A stretch of 64,000 nt of DNA from Glycine soja (lineage: Eukaryota; Streptophyta; Magnoliopsida; Fabales; Fabaceae): the NCBI RefSeq assembly GCF_004193775.1, contig NC_041008.1, positions 7,456,731 to 7,520,730 on the forward strand, written 5' to 3'. The notes below the pieces were generated by a model. The model was given only the letters and a program-made list of their open reading frames with translations. It made no database searches and had not been told where the DNA came from. The translations under genes were made by a program, and so were the position numbers. This document shows, in pieces, positions 24,051 to 36,510 of the stretch (position 1 is the stretch's first letter; each line of letters starts with the position of its first letter).

Positions 24051-25060
24051 ATGGAAAGGTACCAAAGTAAAGATGGAGAGCTACATATGATTCTTATTGA
24101 CTTGAAAAAAACTTATGATGGATCAAGTGTCCAGAGAATTGTTATAGAAGACTTAGGAAAAGAAAGTTGTTAGTGTGGCTCATATTCAACTATAAAGACA
24201 TGTATGAGGGACTAACTTCTAATGTGAGAACATTAAAACATGGAGAGTTACATAGGATTCTTATTGACTTGAAAAAAACTTATGATGGATCAAGTGTCAA
24301 CAGAATTGTTATAGAAGACTTAGGAAAAGAAAGTTGTTCATGTGGCTCATATTCAACTATAAAGACATGTATGAGGGACTAACTTCTAATGTGAGAACAT
24401 TAAAAGGCAAGACTAAAGGCAAGACTAAGGATTTTCCAATAGGATAGGTTTACTTCATGGTTCAGTCTTAACTCCTTGTTTAATCTAATTATGGTTATGC
24501 TTAATAGGGGCATACAAAAGTCTAACCCCTGTTGCATTTTTTCCCAGATGATATAGTTTTGATTGATGAATCAAGGGAAGAAGTTAACTCTCAACTTGAA
24601 CTTTGAAGACAAACTTTAAAAAAAAAAAAATTAAAGGGTATCAACTTAAGTAGAAGTAAGACATAGTACATATATTATAATTTTAGCAAGAACTAAGAAA
24701 TGTCACATGGAAGTAAAAATGAGAAAAAAACGTCATATCCTACGTTTTTAAGTTTATATATTTAGGATCAATACTAAAAGAAAATAAAGAAATTAAAGAA
24801 AATTTCACATACAAAATACAAATGAGATGACTTAAATAATAAAAAAAAGACAACAAAAATTACATATGATTGAAAAGTGTCTATCAAACTTAAATGTCAA
24901 AGTTTTACTTTACTACTGTACATATGACTATACTCTATGGTAACAAATGTTATAGAAGGACAATAAAAAACTAAAGTGAAATATGATTATTAACTTAACA
25001 ACTAGCTGGATGGATTCTATATTGTACCACTTGTTTATGTTGTCCAAGGTGCACTATCTT
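24050..25060 (+). mobile_element. Decayed LINE (non-LTR retrotransposon) reverse-transcriptase relic
   Basis: Broken pieces in order match a plant LINE reverse transcriptase: LIDLKKTYDGSSVQRIVIED (relatives have LEKAYDRVPRE), YKDMYEGLTSNVRTL, a short GLLHGSVL segment, and FPDDIVLIDESREEVNSQL, where the catalytic FADD is changed to FPDD. The LSRSKT stretch and VSIKLKCQSF follow. Frames change repeatedly and stops are frequent. The first quarter contains a fresh-looking 167-bp tandem duplication. The element cannot encode a working enzyme. Confidence 0.8.
24072..24405 (+). repeat. 167-bp tandem duplication inside the LINE relic
   Basis: Copies 24072-24238 and 24239-24405 are nearly identical by eye (differences such as agctacatatg/agttacatagg and gtccag/gtcaac). 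The period is not a multiple of three, so the duplication itself shifts the frame. It covers the reverse-transcriptase segment from IDLKKTYDG to NVRTLK. Confidence 0.9.
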
Positions 25061-26859
25061 TAATAACCATTAGATTAATTTATTATACAACCTTTTACTT
25101 TGAACTCGCAATATCTGATATCGGAGCCATTGTCCGCCATGTGTCATCAGAGGGATTTGCAGCCACGATGCCATTTTCCCCCCTCTTTCCTGCTTCTCCC
25201 TCCTTATCAAGATCCGGATCTTTCTATCTTCCACAGAAGCTATTTGATTCTCTACATGATTCCATGCATCGAGTAAAACTATGCACGCAAAACCTGAAAG
25301 TTATAAAGTGTATGCGGAAGTTAAATATCGTAAATAATAGTATAAAAATAATACACTTTTTCTTGTTGAAGGTTATAAAAATAAGACCAAATAGAAGGAA
25401 AAAAAATTAAAAACAAAAGGCACTATATGTAACAGATGGACGAGGGACCGTAGCTTTTATGAAAATAATTGAATTCATCAACGAATTCTGGTACGTGGCC
25501 GACAAACATTTGAACAGACAACCAATATATGTAAAAACTTAATCTGGTACGTGGACATTTCTCTCTCACAAACAGTGTAATAAATTGACAGGAGTTAACA
25601 GCAAACCTAGTGAAATTATTTTTCCTAACTTTTTAGTTTTATACACTTGTATGAAATTTATAAACATTGTATCAGATACAATGGAGAAATTAACAAAGAT
25701 ATTACACTTAAGATATGAATAAAATAGTTAAGATAAAGAAAGATACTGGAATAAGATTTTGTTGTTGTTATTTATCTTCTGTTGTTAGAAAAAAAGAGAG
25801 GATAATTTTAAGAACTAAAATAATGTAAAAAATTGTAGAAAAATACACATTTGAAAATTACAAAATTGAAAAGTTGTGAAGCAAGATGTCAAACTAATAA
25901 ATAAAATACCATGAATTATCTTTTTTTTTCTATGAAGATCGGAAAAGATGAACAAGTTCTTAATAAAATTAAAGATAAATTTATAAAAATATTATAATTA
26001 TAAATAAATTTAATATTAACAACTAAACTAACTAACTTTTTAAATAAACAAATTAATTAATTATGTCTTATAATTAGGATTCTTATTGGATTTACTCTGG
26101 ATTTGTGTATTAACAAAAAAAAAAGTAGTCTTAGACTTAAATATTAATAAATATAATTAATTTTAATGCTGTTATTCTTAAATTATTATTTATTTAATTT
26201 TATTTTTATTTTTAATGACTCTTTTTTATGAGTAATAACAAATTCTAATAAAAAAATATTCTAAAAAATGAATTTATTTTTATTTAAGATTTTAAAAAAA
26301 TATTAATTAAAATTTTAAATCGGTGTTAAATTATTATAATTATTTTTAGTTATATACTAGTCTAAAAATAAATACTTTATTATGATATCAGAAGAAATAT
26401 AAATAAATAAATAAAAGGTGCGCACGAAATGAAAGGCAAAGAAATCTGAGAAAAGGTGACGGCAACAGGTATATGGGGAGTGACGCGCAACATAGATTGA
26501 TGCAAAAATCTGATTCAGATGAATTCTAGAGTTTTGTGGCCGTTGGATCATTAATAGATGCATTGAAGTAGGCGGTACACACACAGAGCACGCTTTGTGG
26601 TCCATTCTTATCCGGCATTTATTTTCATGTGCGCTGTCAGTGTCCACACACGTTTCGCTCCCATAAAAAACCTATGTACTTTGACATAAATGGCATATCT
26701 CATCCTATCCTGCCACACATCAGGTCGTGTCATAACAACTGTTCATCCCACCACCACACAAATAGTCCACACCATTCACATGCCTCCTCTCTCCTTGTTA
26801 ATTTTTCTCAAACTAATTCTCAGTGGTTTAACTTAGTCCTCAATGAATTTTTTATTTTA
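25061..26859. other. Spacer; possible LTR-retrotransposon scrap at 25110-25300
   Basis: The sequence tgatatcggagccattgtc near 25118 resembles the tRNA-Met primer site of Ty1/copia elements (tggtatcagagcc) and is followed by a short open stretch (FAATMPFSPLFPASPSLSRS), but no LTR or gag motif is recognisable. About 25300-26400 is featureless AT-rich sequence. About 26440-26810 is more GC-balanced, with CA/CCA-rich words; I see no gene in it. Confidence 0.35.
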
Positions 26860-27439
26860 GTTTTGAAATTTTTAAAAATTAAAATTATTTTTAGTTTTGG
26901 ATTTTGAGATTGGGTTTATTTTTTTTAAAAAAAAACTTATAAATTAAAGATAAATAAAATGAGGCAATCATTTTATTTTATCTTATTCTATTATAAAATA
27001 ATGATGGTTACAAAGGTAACAAGATTAGTGATGTTGATAATGACGATTAGACAATAATAGAGGGGATGAAATAATGACAATGATGATGGTGACAGTGGTG
27101 ATGATAGTGAAATGGTCATAATGACAGAGTAACTGTGAAATGACAATGACAGTATTTTAAAACTCAAATCGACTCAGTCTGTTAGATTAGTTCAATCACA
27201 ACATGGAGGTCTGGTCAGGTTTAGTTGTCTATCTAATCAACCATGCATTAAACTTGGTGCAACATGAATGAGTTTGTAGTTAAACTAATGGCCCACTGAC
27301 CTAGGTCATATCACATCCAATGGAAGAAATGTGTTGGGTCATATTGGTTAATTAAGGTTGGACATAAAATTTTAATTTTTTTTAATGAAGATCGGATAAT
27401 GCGAGTCAATTAATAACCCATTGATTCAACCATTGACCT
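26860..27439. repeat. Dispersed repeat, copy A, left part
   Basis: Homologous, in inverted orientation, to about 35690-36510. Shared features are a terminal 'aagataaataaaatgag' region, a 'gatgatggtgacagtggtg'-type low-complexity block, and a unique block that includes gtgatatgacctaggtcagt (reverse strand) against gtgatctgactggggttagt in copy B. The copia element at 27440-32202 splits this copy; the other part begins at 32203. Confidence 0.7.
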
Positions 27440-27811
27440 TGTTGTGCCAAGATCAGATTTCACTTCACAAAAGAATGAGTTTCTTATATGATCAAGAATA
27501 AGCAAAATGCAGAAAAAGGGATGAACAAAAACACTTCACAGAAATGTGATTTTTTCTGGAGAAAGAAAACTCTCAGCAGTCACTTTTATTCAATCTCTGC
27601 AGAATTTTTTCTCTGGTTATAGAATCTCTCTCTAAACTAGACTATGCAGTAAAAGAAATAGAAGCACTATGTTAAGCCTAACTAACTTAACCAACTTAAA
27701 ACTACCTAACAATTACATGTTATAACAGAATAACAGAGAGTAGAAAAATAACTAAGTTGGTAAAGTCTAAGAGAACCTAACTAATGGTTGTTAATGAACC
27801 AACATACAACA
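27440..27811 (-). repeat. 3' LTR of the copia element
   Basis: 372 bp, TG...CA ends with inverted TGTTGT/ACAACA termini. It aligns end to end with 31831-32202 without gaps, with about 21 substitutions by eye (roughly 94% identity). Confidence 0.93.
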
Positions 27812-27871
27812 ATTCTCCACCTTGGTTCAATAACAAAACATTAACAAAAACAGTGGCTGCAAAAATAGGAT

Positions 27872-30800
27872 TCAATCACCCTTCAGTTGAATTAAGTCCA
27901 AACAATGGAAAAATTTGCTGCTTGGAAGAGCCTTTGTGATCATATCAGAAGGATTATGATAAGTTGAAATCTTCTTGACTATAACTGATCCTTGACCAAT
28001 AACTTCTCTGACAAAATGCAGCTTAATATCAATGTGCTTTGTCCTCTGATGATGCACATAATTTTTGTATAAATCAATGACACTTTGGCTGTCACAGTGT
28101 ACTGTGATCACTTCATTTTGTATCTTCAGCTCCTTTGCAATGCCTTCAAGCCACATAGATTTTTTCACAACTTCTGTAAGAGCAATATACTCAACTTCAG
28201 TGGTTGATAAAGCCACTACCTTTTGAAAGCTAGCTTTCCAACTAATTGCAGTGCCAAAAGCAGTGAATACAAATCCTGTGAGGGATTTCCTGGAATCTAA
28301 ACAGCCAGCATAATCAGAATCTACAAAACCTTTAATAACAGTTGTTCTTTGGCTATTCCTAGCTCCACCATAAACTAGAACTCTTCCAAGTGATCCTCTG
28401 ATATATCTGAGTATCCATTTCAGGGCTTGCCAATGTGCTTTGCCTGGATTTTTCATGAACCTACTTACTAGGCTCACTGCATGAGCTATGTCAGGGCGAG
28501 TACATACCATAGCATACATCAGTGACCCTAAAACATTAGCATATGAAATATCTTCCATGTAAATTATATCATCATGTGTCTTAGGTGCTTGACTTGTACT
28601 GAGCTTAAATTGTTGTGACATAGGAGTAGTTACAGGTTTGGAATTTAACATTCCAAACCTTTCAAGAACTTTTCTGAGATATAACTCCTGGGACAGATAT
28701 ATCAATTTCCTTTTTCTGTCTCGTTTGATTTCTATTCCCAATATTCTCTTGGCTGCTCCCAAATCCTTCATTTCAAATTCCCTGCTCAGCTCAGATTTCA
28801 ATTTTTCAACCTCACTCTTGCTATTACTTGCTATCAAAATATCATCAACATATAATAGCAATATCACAAACTCAGCTTTAGAAGGAAATTTGAAGTAAAC
28901 ACAATTATCATAGTGACTTCTATGAAACTGTATGTGAGCCATAAATTCATTAAATCTCCTATTCCATTGCCTGGGGGATTGCTTTAAACCATGCAGGGAT
29001 TTGTTTAATTTGCAAACATAATCCTCTTTACCTTTGACTTCAAACCCCTCAGGTTGTTTCATCAATATCACCTCATCAAGCTTTCCATACAAAAATGTTG
29101 TCTTCACATCCATTTTTTCTAACACAAGATCAAATTCTGCCACCATAGCCATAAGAATTCTGATTGACCTGTGTTTCACTACAAGAGAGAAAACTTCATT
29201 GAAGTCAATTCCCTCCTTTTGAGTGAATCCTCGAGCAACAAGTCTAGCTTTAAATTTGTCTGGTTCAACTCCTTGGATGCCTTCTTTCTTCTTGAAGATC
29301 CATTTGCAACTGACCACTCTAGAACTAGGTGGTTTTTTAATCAATTCCCATGTATGGTTGTCATGGAGAGACTTAATCTCTTCATTCATGGCACTTAGCC
29401 ATTTTTCTTTCTCCTTACTAACTAAGACAACTTTAACAGTTTTTGGATCTTCCTCCAAAACTTCACTAGCAGCTACCAGAGCAAATGCTATTAGATTAGC
29501 ATATCCATACCTCTTAGGTTGTTTTATTTCCCTTCTGATTTTATCTCGAGCTAGCACATAGTCAGCTTCTTCTTGTTCCTCTTCTTCAGATTTCACTTCA
29601 TCAAGAGACCAATTAACAACTTGTGTTTCCGCATGTTTATCCTCAGTCTCCACCTCAAAATTTAATTTTTTAGAATCAGTTTCCTTACTCTGATCAATGC
29701 TGGATTGAACCATGTTGGGCTTGGTCTTGGTCTTGTAGGCCATTTAAGCTTCATTGAAGACAACATCACGACTCACTAAACACCTCTTAAAACCAGCCTC
29801 CAAACACCACAACTTATACCCTTTCACTCCCTCAGGATATCCTAGAAAAATGCACTTGACAGCTTTAGGTTCCAATTTGTCTTGCCTAATATGAGCATAA
29901 GCAACACAGCCAAATACCGTTAGCTGTTTTAGACTCGGTGGATGGCCAAACCAAATCTCCTCAGGGGTTTTAAAATTCAGAGTTGTTGAAGGACACTTGT
30001 TGATGAGATATACAACAGTCATTGCTGCTTCAGCCCAAAAAATCTTGGGTAATCCTGCACTCAACAACATACATCTCACTATCTCCAAAATGGTCCTATT
30101 GAGTCTTTCAGCTAAACCATTTTGTTGAGGGGTGCCCGCAACTGTCTTGTGCCTTGCAATGTCATTCTCTTTGCAAAACTCATTGAAAGGTTCAGAGCAA
30201 AACTCAAGACCATTATCAGTACGAAGCCTCTTGATCTTTCTGCCTATTTGGTTTTCCACAAGTGTTTTCCAACTTTTGAAGTTATCAAAAGCCTCATTTT
30301 TTGTTTTCTGAATGTAGATCCACAAATTCCTTGAGTAGTCATCCACAATGCTCAAGAAATACCTTGCTCCAGAATGAGAGAGAGTCTTGGTTGGACCCCA
30401 AAGATCAACATGAACATAATCAAGGGTACCTTTTGTTCTCTGCTGTCCAACATTGAATTTGGCTCTACAGGCTTTGCCATAGACACAATGTTCACAGAAC
30501 TTTAATCTTTCCATTCTGTCCCCACATAGTAGCTTCTGTTTTGCCAATTCAATCAACCCTTTCTCACTTACATGGCCCAACCTCATGTGTCATAACGCAG
30601 TTTTTGATAAAACTCTTCCGGTTGTAGTGGCTACAGAGGCAATTACAACTTCACCATCTATAGAATAGAGGTCATTCTCCATAATTCCCCTCATGAAAAT
30701 CATGGAGTCTTTAAATACATTCAATATTCCTTTTTCACCCTTGAACGCATACCCTCTTTTATCAAATTCACCAAGAGAGATTAAATTTCTCTTTAGCTCA

Positions 30801-31785
30801 GGTACATATCTGACCTCTGTGAGAATTCTTTCAGCCCCATCATGACACTTGAATCTTATAGACCCAATTCCTTCAATTTTGCAAGGTTTGTTATCTCTAA
30901 GGAGTACTAACCCATCTACTTGATCAGAAAATTGTTCAAACCATGATCTGTTTGGTGTCATATGCCATGAACACCTTGAATCCATTATCCATTTAGTTTT
31001 TGGATTCTTTTCAGACACCATCAGTGCCTCTGCATATTCATAACCATCATCTTGAACAATTGTAGCATTTCCTGAGTCCTTCTTCCTATTGTTACTGCCA
31101 CCATTTTTTTGCCTTTCAGGACAAACTTTCCTTGTATGACCCTCCTTTTTACAGTGATAACATCTGATTTTGAAGATGTTTCCTTCACCATTCTTCTGGT
31201 TTTCTAGCTTTTGTTTCTTCTTATCAAATTTAATATCTTTCTTGAAGGTCTTGCCTCTTGCTGTCAGCCCTTCACCACTTGTAGAGGACTTCTTTTCCTT
31301 TCTTTCATTCAATTCCTTTGAATTCAGAGTAGCCTACACTTCATCAAGAGAAACAGAGTCTTTCCAAACAGTAATGTCTCTTTGAAATGATAGTAACTCT
31401 TAGGCAAAGAGCACAACAATAGCAAAGCTTGATCCTCATCATCAATGGTGACATCGATATTTTCAAGATCTAGAATCAATTTATTAAACAAGTCCAATTG
31501 TTCTCATACTGATCTATCTTCATGCATTTTAAACGAATACAAAGACTGCTTTAGGTAAAGACGATTAACTAAAGATTTGGTCATGTACAAACCTTCAAGT
31601 TTTAACCAAACCCCAACAGCAGTTGTTTTCTTAGAGACTTGCCTCAGCACCTTGTCTCCAAGACTGAGAATAATTACACTGTGTGCCTTCTGTAGTAGTG
31701 CTTTCTTATCCCCATTAGCCATCATTTTTTCAAGTTTGGCTTCTCAATCAAGTGCTTCCACCAGGCTCTGATTGGCCGAGCCCAT
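27872..31785 (-). pseudogene. copia gag-pol polyprotein, several stops and at least one frameshift
   Basis: Coding starts at the ATG at 31785 (MGSANQS) and ends at 27872. Domains: gag; CCHC knuckle CYHCKKEGHTRKVC (about 31162-31120); protease WIMDSRCSWHM (about 30982), where the active-site DSG reads DSR; integrase about 30500-29900 with LRTDNGLEF and GTPQQNGLAERLNR; reverse transcriptase with YVDD (28852-28841); RNase H with FVDSDYAGC and the ALSTTEVEYIA region. In-frame stops lie in gag near 31744, 31504 and 31336, before the integrase at 30590-30592 (a TGA where relatives have Trp) and at the integrase/RT linker (29744). A one-base loss near 31350 shifts the frame. The longest intact piece, 27872-29743 (623 codons), holds RT and RNase H. 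Confidence 0.9.
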
Positions 31786-31830
31786 TTCTTGAATCAAACT
31801 CAAAATCGCTCCACGCTCACCACACCAGTT

Positions 31831-32202
31831 TGTTGTGCCAAGATTAGATTTTACTTCACAAAAGAATGAGTTTCTTGTATGATCAAGAATAAGTAAAATA
31901 CAGAAAAAGGGATGAACAAAAACACTTCACATAAATGTGATTTTTTCTAGAGAAAGAAAACTCTCAGCAGCCACTTTTATTCAATCTCTGTAGAATTTTT
32001 TCTCTGGTTACAGAATCTCTCTCTGAACTAGACTATGCAGTAAAAGAAATAGAAATACTATGTTAAGCCTAACTAACTTAACCAACTTAAAACTACCTAA
32101 CTATTACATGTTATAATAGAATATTAGAGAACAGAAAAATAACTAAGTTGCTAAAGTCTAAGAGAACCTAACTAATTGTTGTTAATGAACCAACATACAA
32201 CA
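31831..32202 (-). repeat. 5' LTR of the copia element
   Basis: 372 bp, the partner of 27440-27811. The sequence just inside it (minus strand aactggtgtggtgagcg) should be the primer site; it is not the usual tRNA-Met word and I could not assign a tRNA. Confidence 0.93.
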
Positions 32203-32600
32203 AACCCAATAACCTAATGCCTTGATCAGATGACATGGATGGTGGGATAAAATAGAAATAAAGGTGTTGACGACATTGATGGTGACACTCAGAATGGTGA
32301 TAGTGATGATAGTTGCGGTGTGATGATGAAATGGTGGAGACAACATCAAATGACATCGTGGCAAAATGGTAATAGTGATAATAATTAATATGTTTTTTAA
32401 AACTAAAAAATCAAATTTGCATAACTTTTTTTTTTAATTTTGATAATAAATATAAAACTATTTTAAAATTAAGTTAAAAAGTAATTCAACTCTATTTTTA
32501 TTAAATATATTTTATTTTTAAAATTAAAAACCAAAAACTCATAATTAGTCCAAACAATTCTTTAGTTAGTTAATTTTCCACTTATTAAAAAATTAATTAA
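32203..32600. repeat. Dispersed repeat, copy A, right part
   Basis: This continues copy A after the copia insertion. aataacctaatgccttga matches aataacacaatgccttga of copy B (reverse strand), followed by a 'ggtgatagtgatgatag' low-complexity block and an A/T-rich end with 'aaaaccaaaaactcataatt'. Confidence 0.65.
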
Positions 32601-35600
32601 TTTCATTTAAATGAATCAATTCCTGTCATTTATAACTTTACTTTACAACATTTTTTTTATCACTTTTCTTTAACTTTAGCCTTTTACAATTTTTATTTCG
32701 TCACAAATATATTAAAAGTAGTTTAATATAGAAACTTCAGGCTCACAACAATTGCTATAATTTTTTTTTTGGAGTGGATTGCGAACCTGATCGAGGAATA
32801 GAGTATATTCTCTCGTTCATTAGTCTGAAAGGGAATTATTCGTTAGCGTTTAGTCATTTCACCATTCGATAGTCTCGGTTTCCGTACCAACAAAAATAAA
32901 GTGACTGTACCGATATATTAATTGTTTGATTTAAGAGAAATAAAGATTAATTTATCCTTTCATAAAAGATTATTTTTTCAGCATCGCCACCCATATAACT
33001 AATTTTATGTACACATTTATTATTTTAAAAACTGTGTAGTAGATAAAAAAAAAGTAGATTGAAGGAGTAGTAAGCTGAAGTGGGTGACGAGCTAAAATCA
33101 CCAGCACGATTAGAAATTTCATGAAAAAAACGAGTATTTTGGGGAGTTATTTTGAGTGAACATTTCCTCATATTTTTCTCATTTTAGAGCAGAAGTTTGA
33201 ATGTGTGGGTCCCTCCCTTTTTTTAAAAAAAAAAAAATTCACTCCATCTCTTGATGTAACATCGGATTACTTAGGTAATGCTCTAAATAGTATTTTAAAT
33301 TATACTGGCAATCTGTTTTCAAAATTTACAAGTTTTTAAGCAATATGAGTATCGTTTAATTGTGTGACAGCTATGTCTTTTTTTTTTTCCTTTCTCTTTT
33401 GTCAAGCTTAAAAGTTCCTATAAGCGAATTAAGAAGCTTAAGATAACTAACGTAATTTATTTTACTCTTGTGAAATGTTTGATTTAGGTTATATGCTGAG
33501 TAAAATTAGTTGAAAAGCAAATTAATAATTGAAAGTTGGAAATTAATATATACAAGTTCAAAAATTATTTTATTAAATTATAAATATTTGATAAAATTAA
33601 TCGTTGAAGTAGTTAAAAAATATAAAATAAAAAAAATAATAAAATCATAATTTATTAAAAATAATAACTAAAAAATTGAATAAATATATTAAGGATTAAA
33701 AATTAGAAATTAACATTTTAAAAAATATTATTTCAAATAACGTTTAAAAAACATTAGAAGTTATTAAAAAAAATTATTTACACAACTGTCAGATAAATTT
33801 TTTAATTAATAAAAAAAATTAAAAACTAATTAAAATAAATTGTCATACATTAATGATTAAGAAGAGATGAAAAGAAATAGAGCGGTACCAAAATGCTTAT
33901 ACATATGTAGGATCCCATCTTAATATTATGCTTCATCTAATTTTGGATGGAAAGAGAAGCATGATATTAAAATACGACTCTACATATATACAAACTTTCA
34001 CATATATGCAAGCTTCCACACTTAAGAAGTCTTAAAGTCATAATACTTAAAAAAAAACTCTATTAATAGTCTTGCATTATTACTATAAATGTTTACACAT
34101 CAACCAAATTAGAAATTATTATTTTTTATATAACTTTTAAAACGTGGCTTACATTATATATCACGGTATCACCTATAAGTACCCATAAGTCAGCACTCAG
34201 CAAAAAGAACACATAATTAATTTTTGCCGATCAATCGATCTACCTAGCAAATGTTGGGTTGAACATAACCCATGTTTTTTTCAATTCACCAAGTGCTTCC
34301 TTTTTCGTTTGCAGCTTTAGAAAACGTGAACAAATGTTTGCAAGACTGAAAACTAAATACGCATTTAATTCCCCTCCAAACACCTTTCCCATCCTTTCTT
34401 CACCATGAAACTTAAAAATGTTCAGTTCTAGTTATGTTGTAGTTTTATGGAATTGTGGTTTGAAATTATATCTAAAAAAAACTTGGATATTAGTACTTCT
34501 TTTATCATTGAAGCGAGATGTTTTTTTAACAAAATATTTTTTACATACGGTTAGCAAGAATTTTGATCAACAAGTTAAAAGACTTAATTATACCATAATT
34601 TGCTGATATCTAAAAAAAAAAATCAAATTTATAGTATACAAATAGAATAAATTAGCTCATGGAAGATGTATTTTTGCCATACTATTTCTGAAACAATAAA
34701 ATTTGTATAATATATTTTCCATATTCTGAAACAATAACGTTTTTGATAAATCATATTTTTAATCTCTCATAAACTAATTTGATGTTATTAACTAATTTGA
34801 AAAGATAAAAAATTAAAAATATACTTAAACTTACATCTAGCTGTCATTTTAAATTTATTGATTATATAATAAGTTATGTGTCTATCATATCGTTAATTAC
34901 TTGATCACATAGACTAAAATAAAAATAGAGAAAAAATATATATGTAAAAAATTTTAAAATTTTTGTTTACAGACTAATAATATTTTTTTTTAAAAAAAGT
35001 TTAGAGAAAAAATATAATTAATCTTTTAAAAATTAATATAGTCAGTACTATATTTATTTAAAATTAATTCATCTACATATTTATAGATTTTAAATTAATT
35101 TAACAATTTATTGTTGTAAAAATAAATATATTTTAATAATTATTTATTTGTTTAAATGCATTTAAACAGTATGGTGAAAGGAAATGTGTGAATGCAACAG
35201 AATGGTTATAATCACATTTGATGACAAGTTGCTTAGTTTTCGAGGCATTATTGGTGAGTCAATATACGATGTTGTACGGACGAAGTTGACGTGTTTTTAA
35301 CATTGTACCGTTTCCTCTACTTTTAACTGTGCAGTGCTGCTGTGCCCCCACAGTTGCTGCACCTGCACTGCACATCACAGCACCACACTACTTCCCCCTA
35401 TATTTTTCTCTCGCTTTTCATGCCTCTAATTCCCTAAATAATATCAAAACAATAACTATAAATATCACAAAGGGACATATTTTATGCTGGTAGCATGAAA
35501 ATAGGCGGGGAGAGTGGAAATAAAGTGGGGCCTATTAATATTTTTTAATTCTATTTCTTATTTATTTTTATTCATTTCTTCCTTTTTTATTTATTTTTCA

Positions 35601-35689
35601 TCCCTTTTCTCTCTTTTAATTTTTTTTTATTTATAAATTTTAAAAGATATTTTCTCTCTCTTTTTCCCAACAATAACAATAAATTAGGC
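32601..35689. other. AT-rich spacer
   Basis: No gene recognised. About 35270-35410 is relatively GC-rich (tgcagtgctgctgtgccccc, cagcaccacactacttcccc) and stands out from its surroundings, but shows no coding frame. The rest is poly-A/T-rich with short frames lacking family resemblance. Confidence 0.5.
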
Positions 35690-36510
35690 CGTGGGGGTTA
35701 CAAATTTCTGATTTTCGATTTTTCGATCAACAAAATATTTTCGGCAAAATTCCACCACTATTCTGTTACTTCCATCGTCATTGTGATCATCGTTGCCACA
35801 ATTCCACCCCACCACTCCCCATAATTTTAAAAATCGAATTGGTTATTGGTTGAGTCAAGGCATTGTGTTATTACATTGACCCGCATGGTCAAGTCTTTAT
35901 TAAAACAAATTTAAATTCTAAATTCAACCTTAATTGATCTGCATGACTCAATGTGTTTCCTCCCTTGGACGTGATCTGACTGGGGTTAGTGGATCATCAG
36001 TTTAATCACAAACCTGACTTGATCATATCGGGTTGCATTAAGTTCAATGCATGATTGATTCGATAGGCAACTCGACTCGTCCAAACCTTTGGTCACAATC
36101 AAACTGACTAGGTTGATCCAGGTTTTAAAACACTGTCATCATCATTTCACCGCTACTACTGTCACCATCCCCATCCACCACTACTGTCACTATTGTTGTC
36201 GCCACTATTTCACCCCACTACCATCATCACCACTACCATTCCATCGGCATCATCACTATTGCCACACCATTATTGTTGTCACTCCCAACCAGCTACTTTT
36301 ATCAGTCCCATTATTTCACAGTCCCATTATTTCACAGCAGAATAAGATAAGATAAAATGATTAACTCATTTTATTTATCTTTAGTTTGTAGCAACTTTTT
36401 AAAAACTAAAATACCAAACAATAAACAAAACTCAAAATTAAAAACTAGAATTGATTTTGATTTTTAAAAATTTTAAAACTAAAAGTGAGAAACCACCCCA
36501 AATGGAGCCC
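35690..36510. repeat. Dispersed repeat, copy B (inverted relative to copy A)
   Basis: Reverse-strand homologue of 26860-27439 plus 32203-32600, uninterrupted here. It includes a block with 'gtgatctgactggggttagt' and 'gggttgcattaagttcaatg', a long 'caccactactgtcac'-type stretch, and an end with 'gataaaatgattaactcatt' and 'ccaccccaaatggagccc'. Probably a non-autonomous DNA transposon; termini are not precisely defined. Confidence 0.65.

Larger units (their letters stand above)
27440..32202 (-). mobile_element. Ty1/copia LTR retrotransposon (Tork/Tnt1-like), full-length, coding-dead
   Basis: A 4763-bp element with two 372-bp LTRs starting tgttgtgcc and ending catacaaca. Between them, on the minus strand, lie gag with a CCHC zinc knuckle, protease, integrase, reverse transcriptase and RNase H in that order, the copia order. 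A purine-rich tract (aaggtggagaa, about 27814-27824 on the minus strand) lies just before the 3' LTR, as expected for plus-strand priming. Flanking 5-mers are GACCT and AACCC, which is not a clean target duplication. By eye the LTRs differ at about 21 of 372 positions, so the insertion is not recent. It sits inside repeat copy A. Confidence 0.93.

Noticed and set aside
28638..29561. Several plus-strand open frames in the copia element
   Set aside because: Antisense shadows of the reverse-transcriptase/RNase H coding region.
36089..36355. His/Thr/Pro-rich open frame
   Set aside because: Produced by the cac/atc low-complexity block of repeat copy B.
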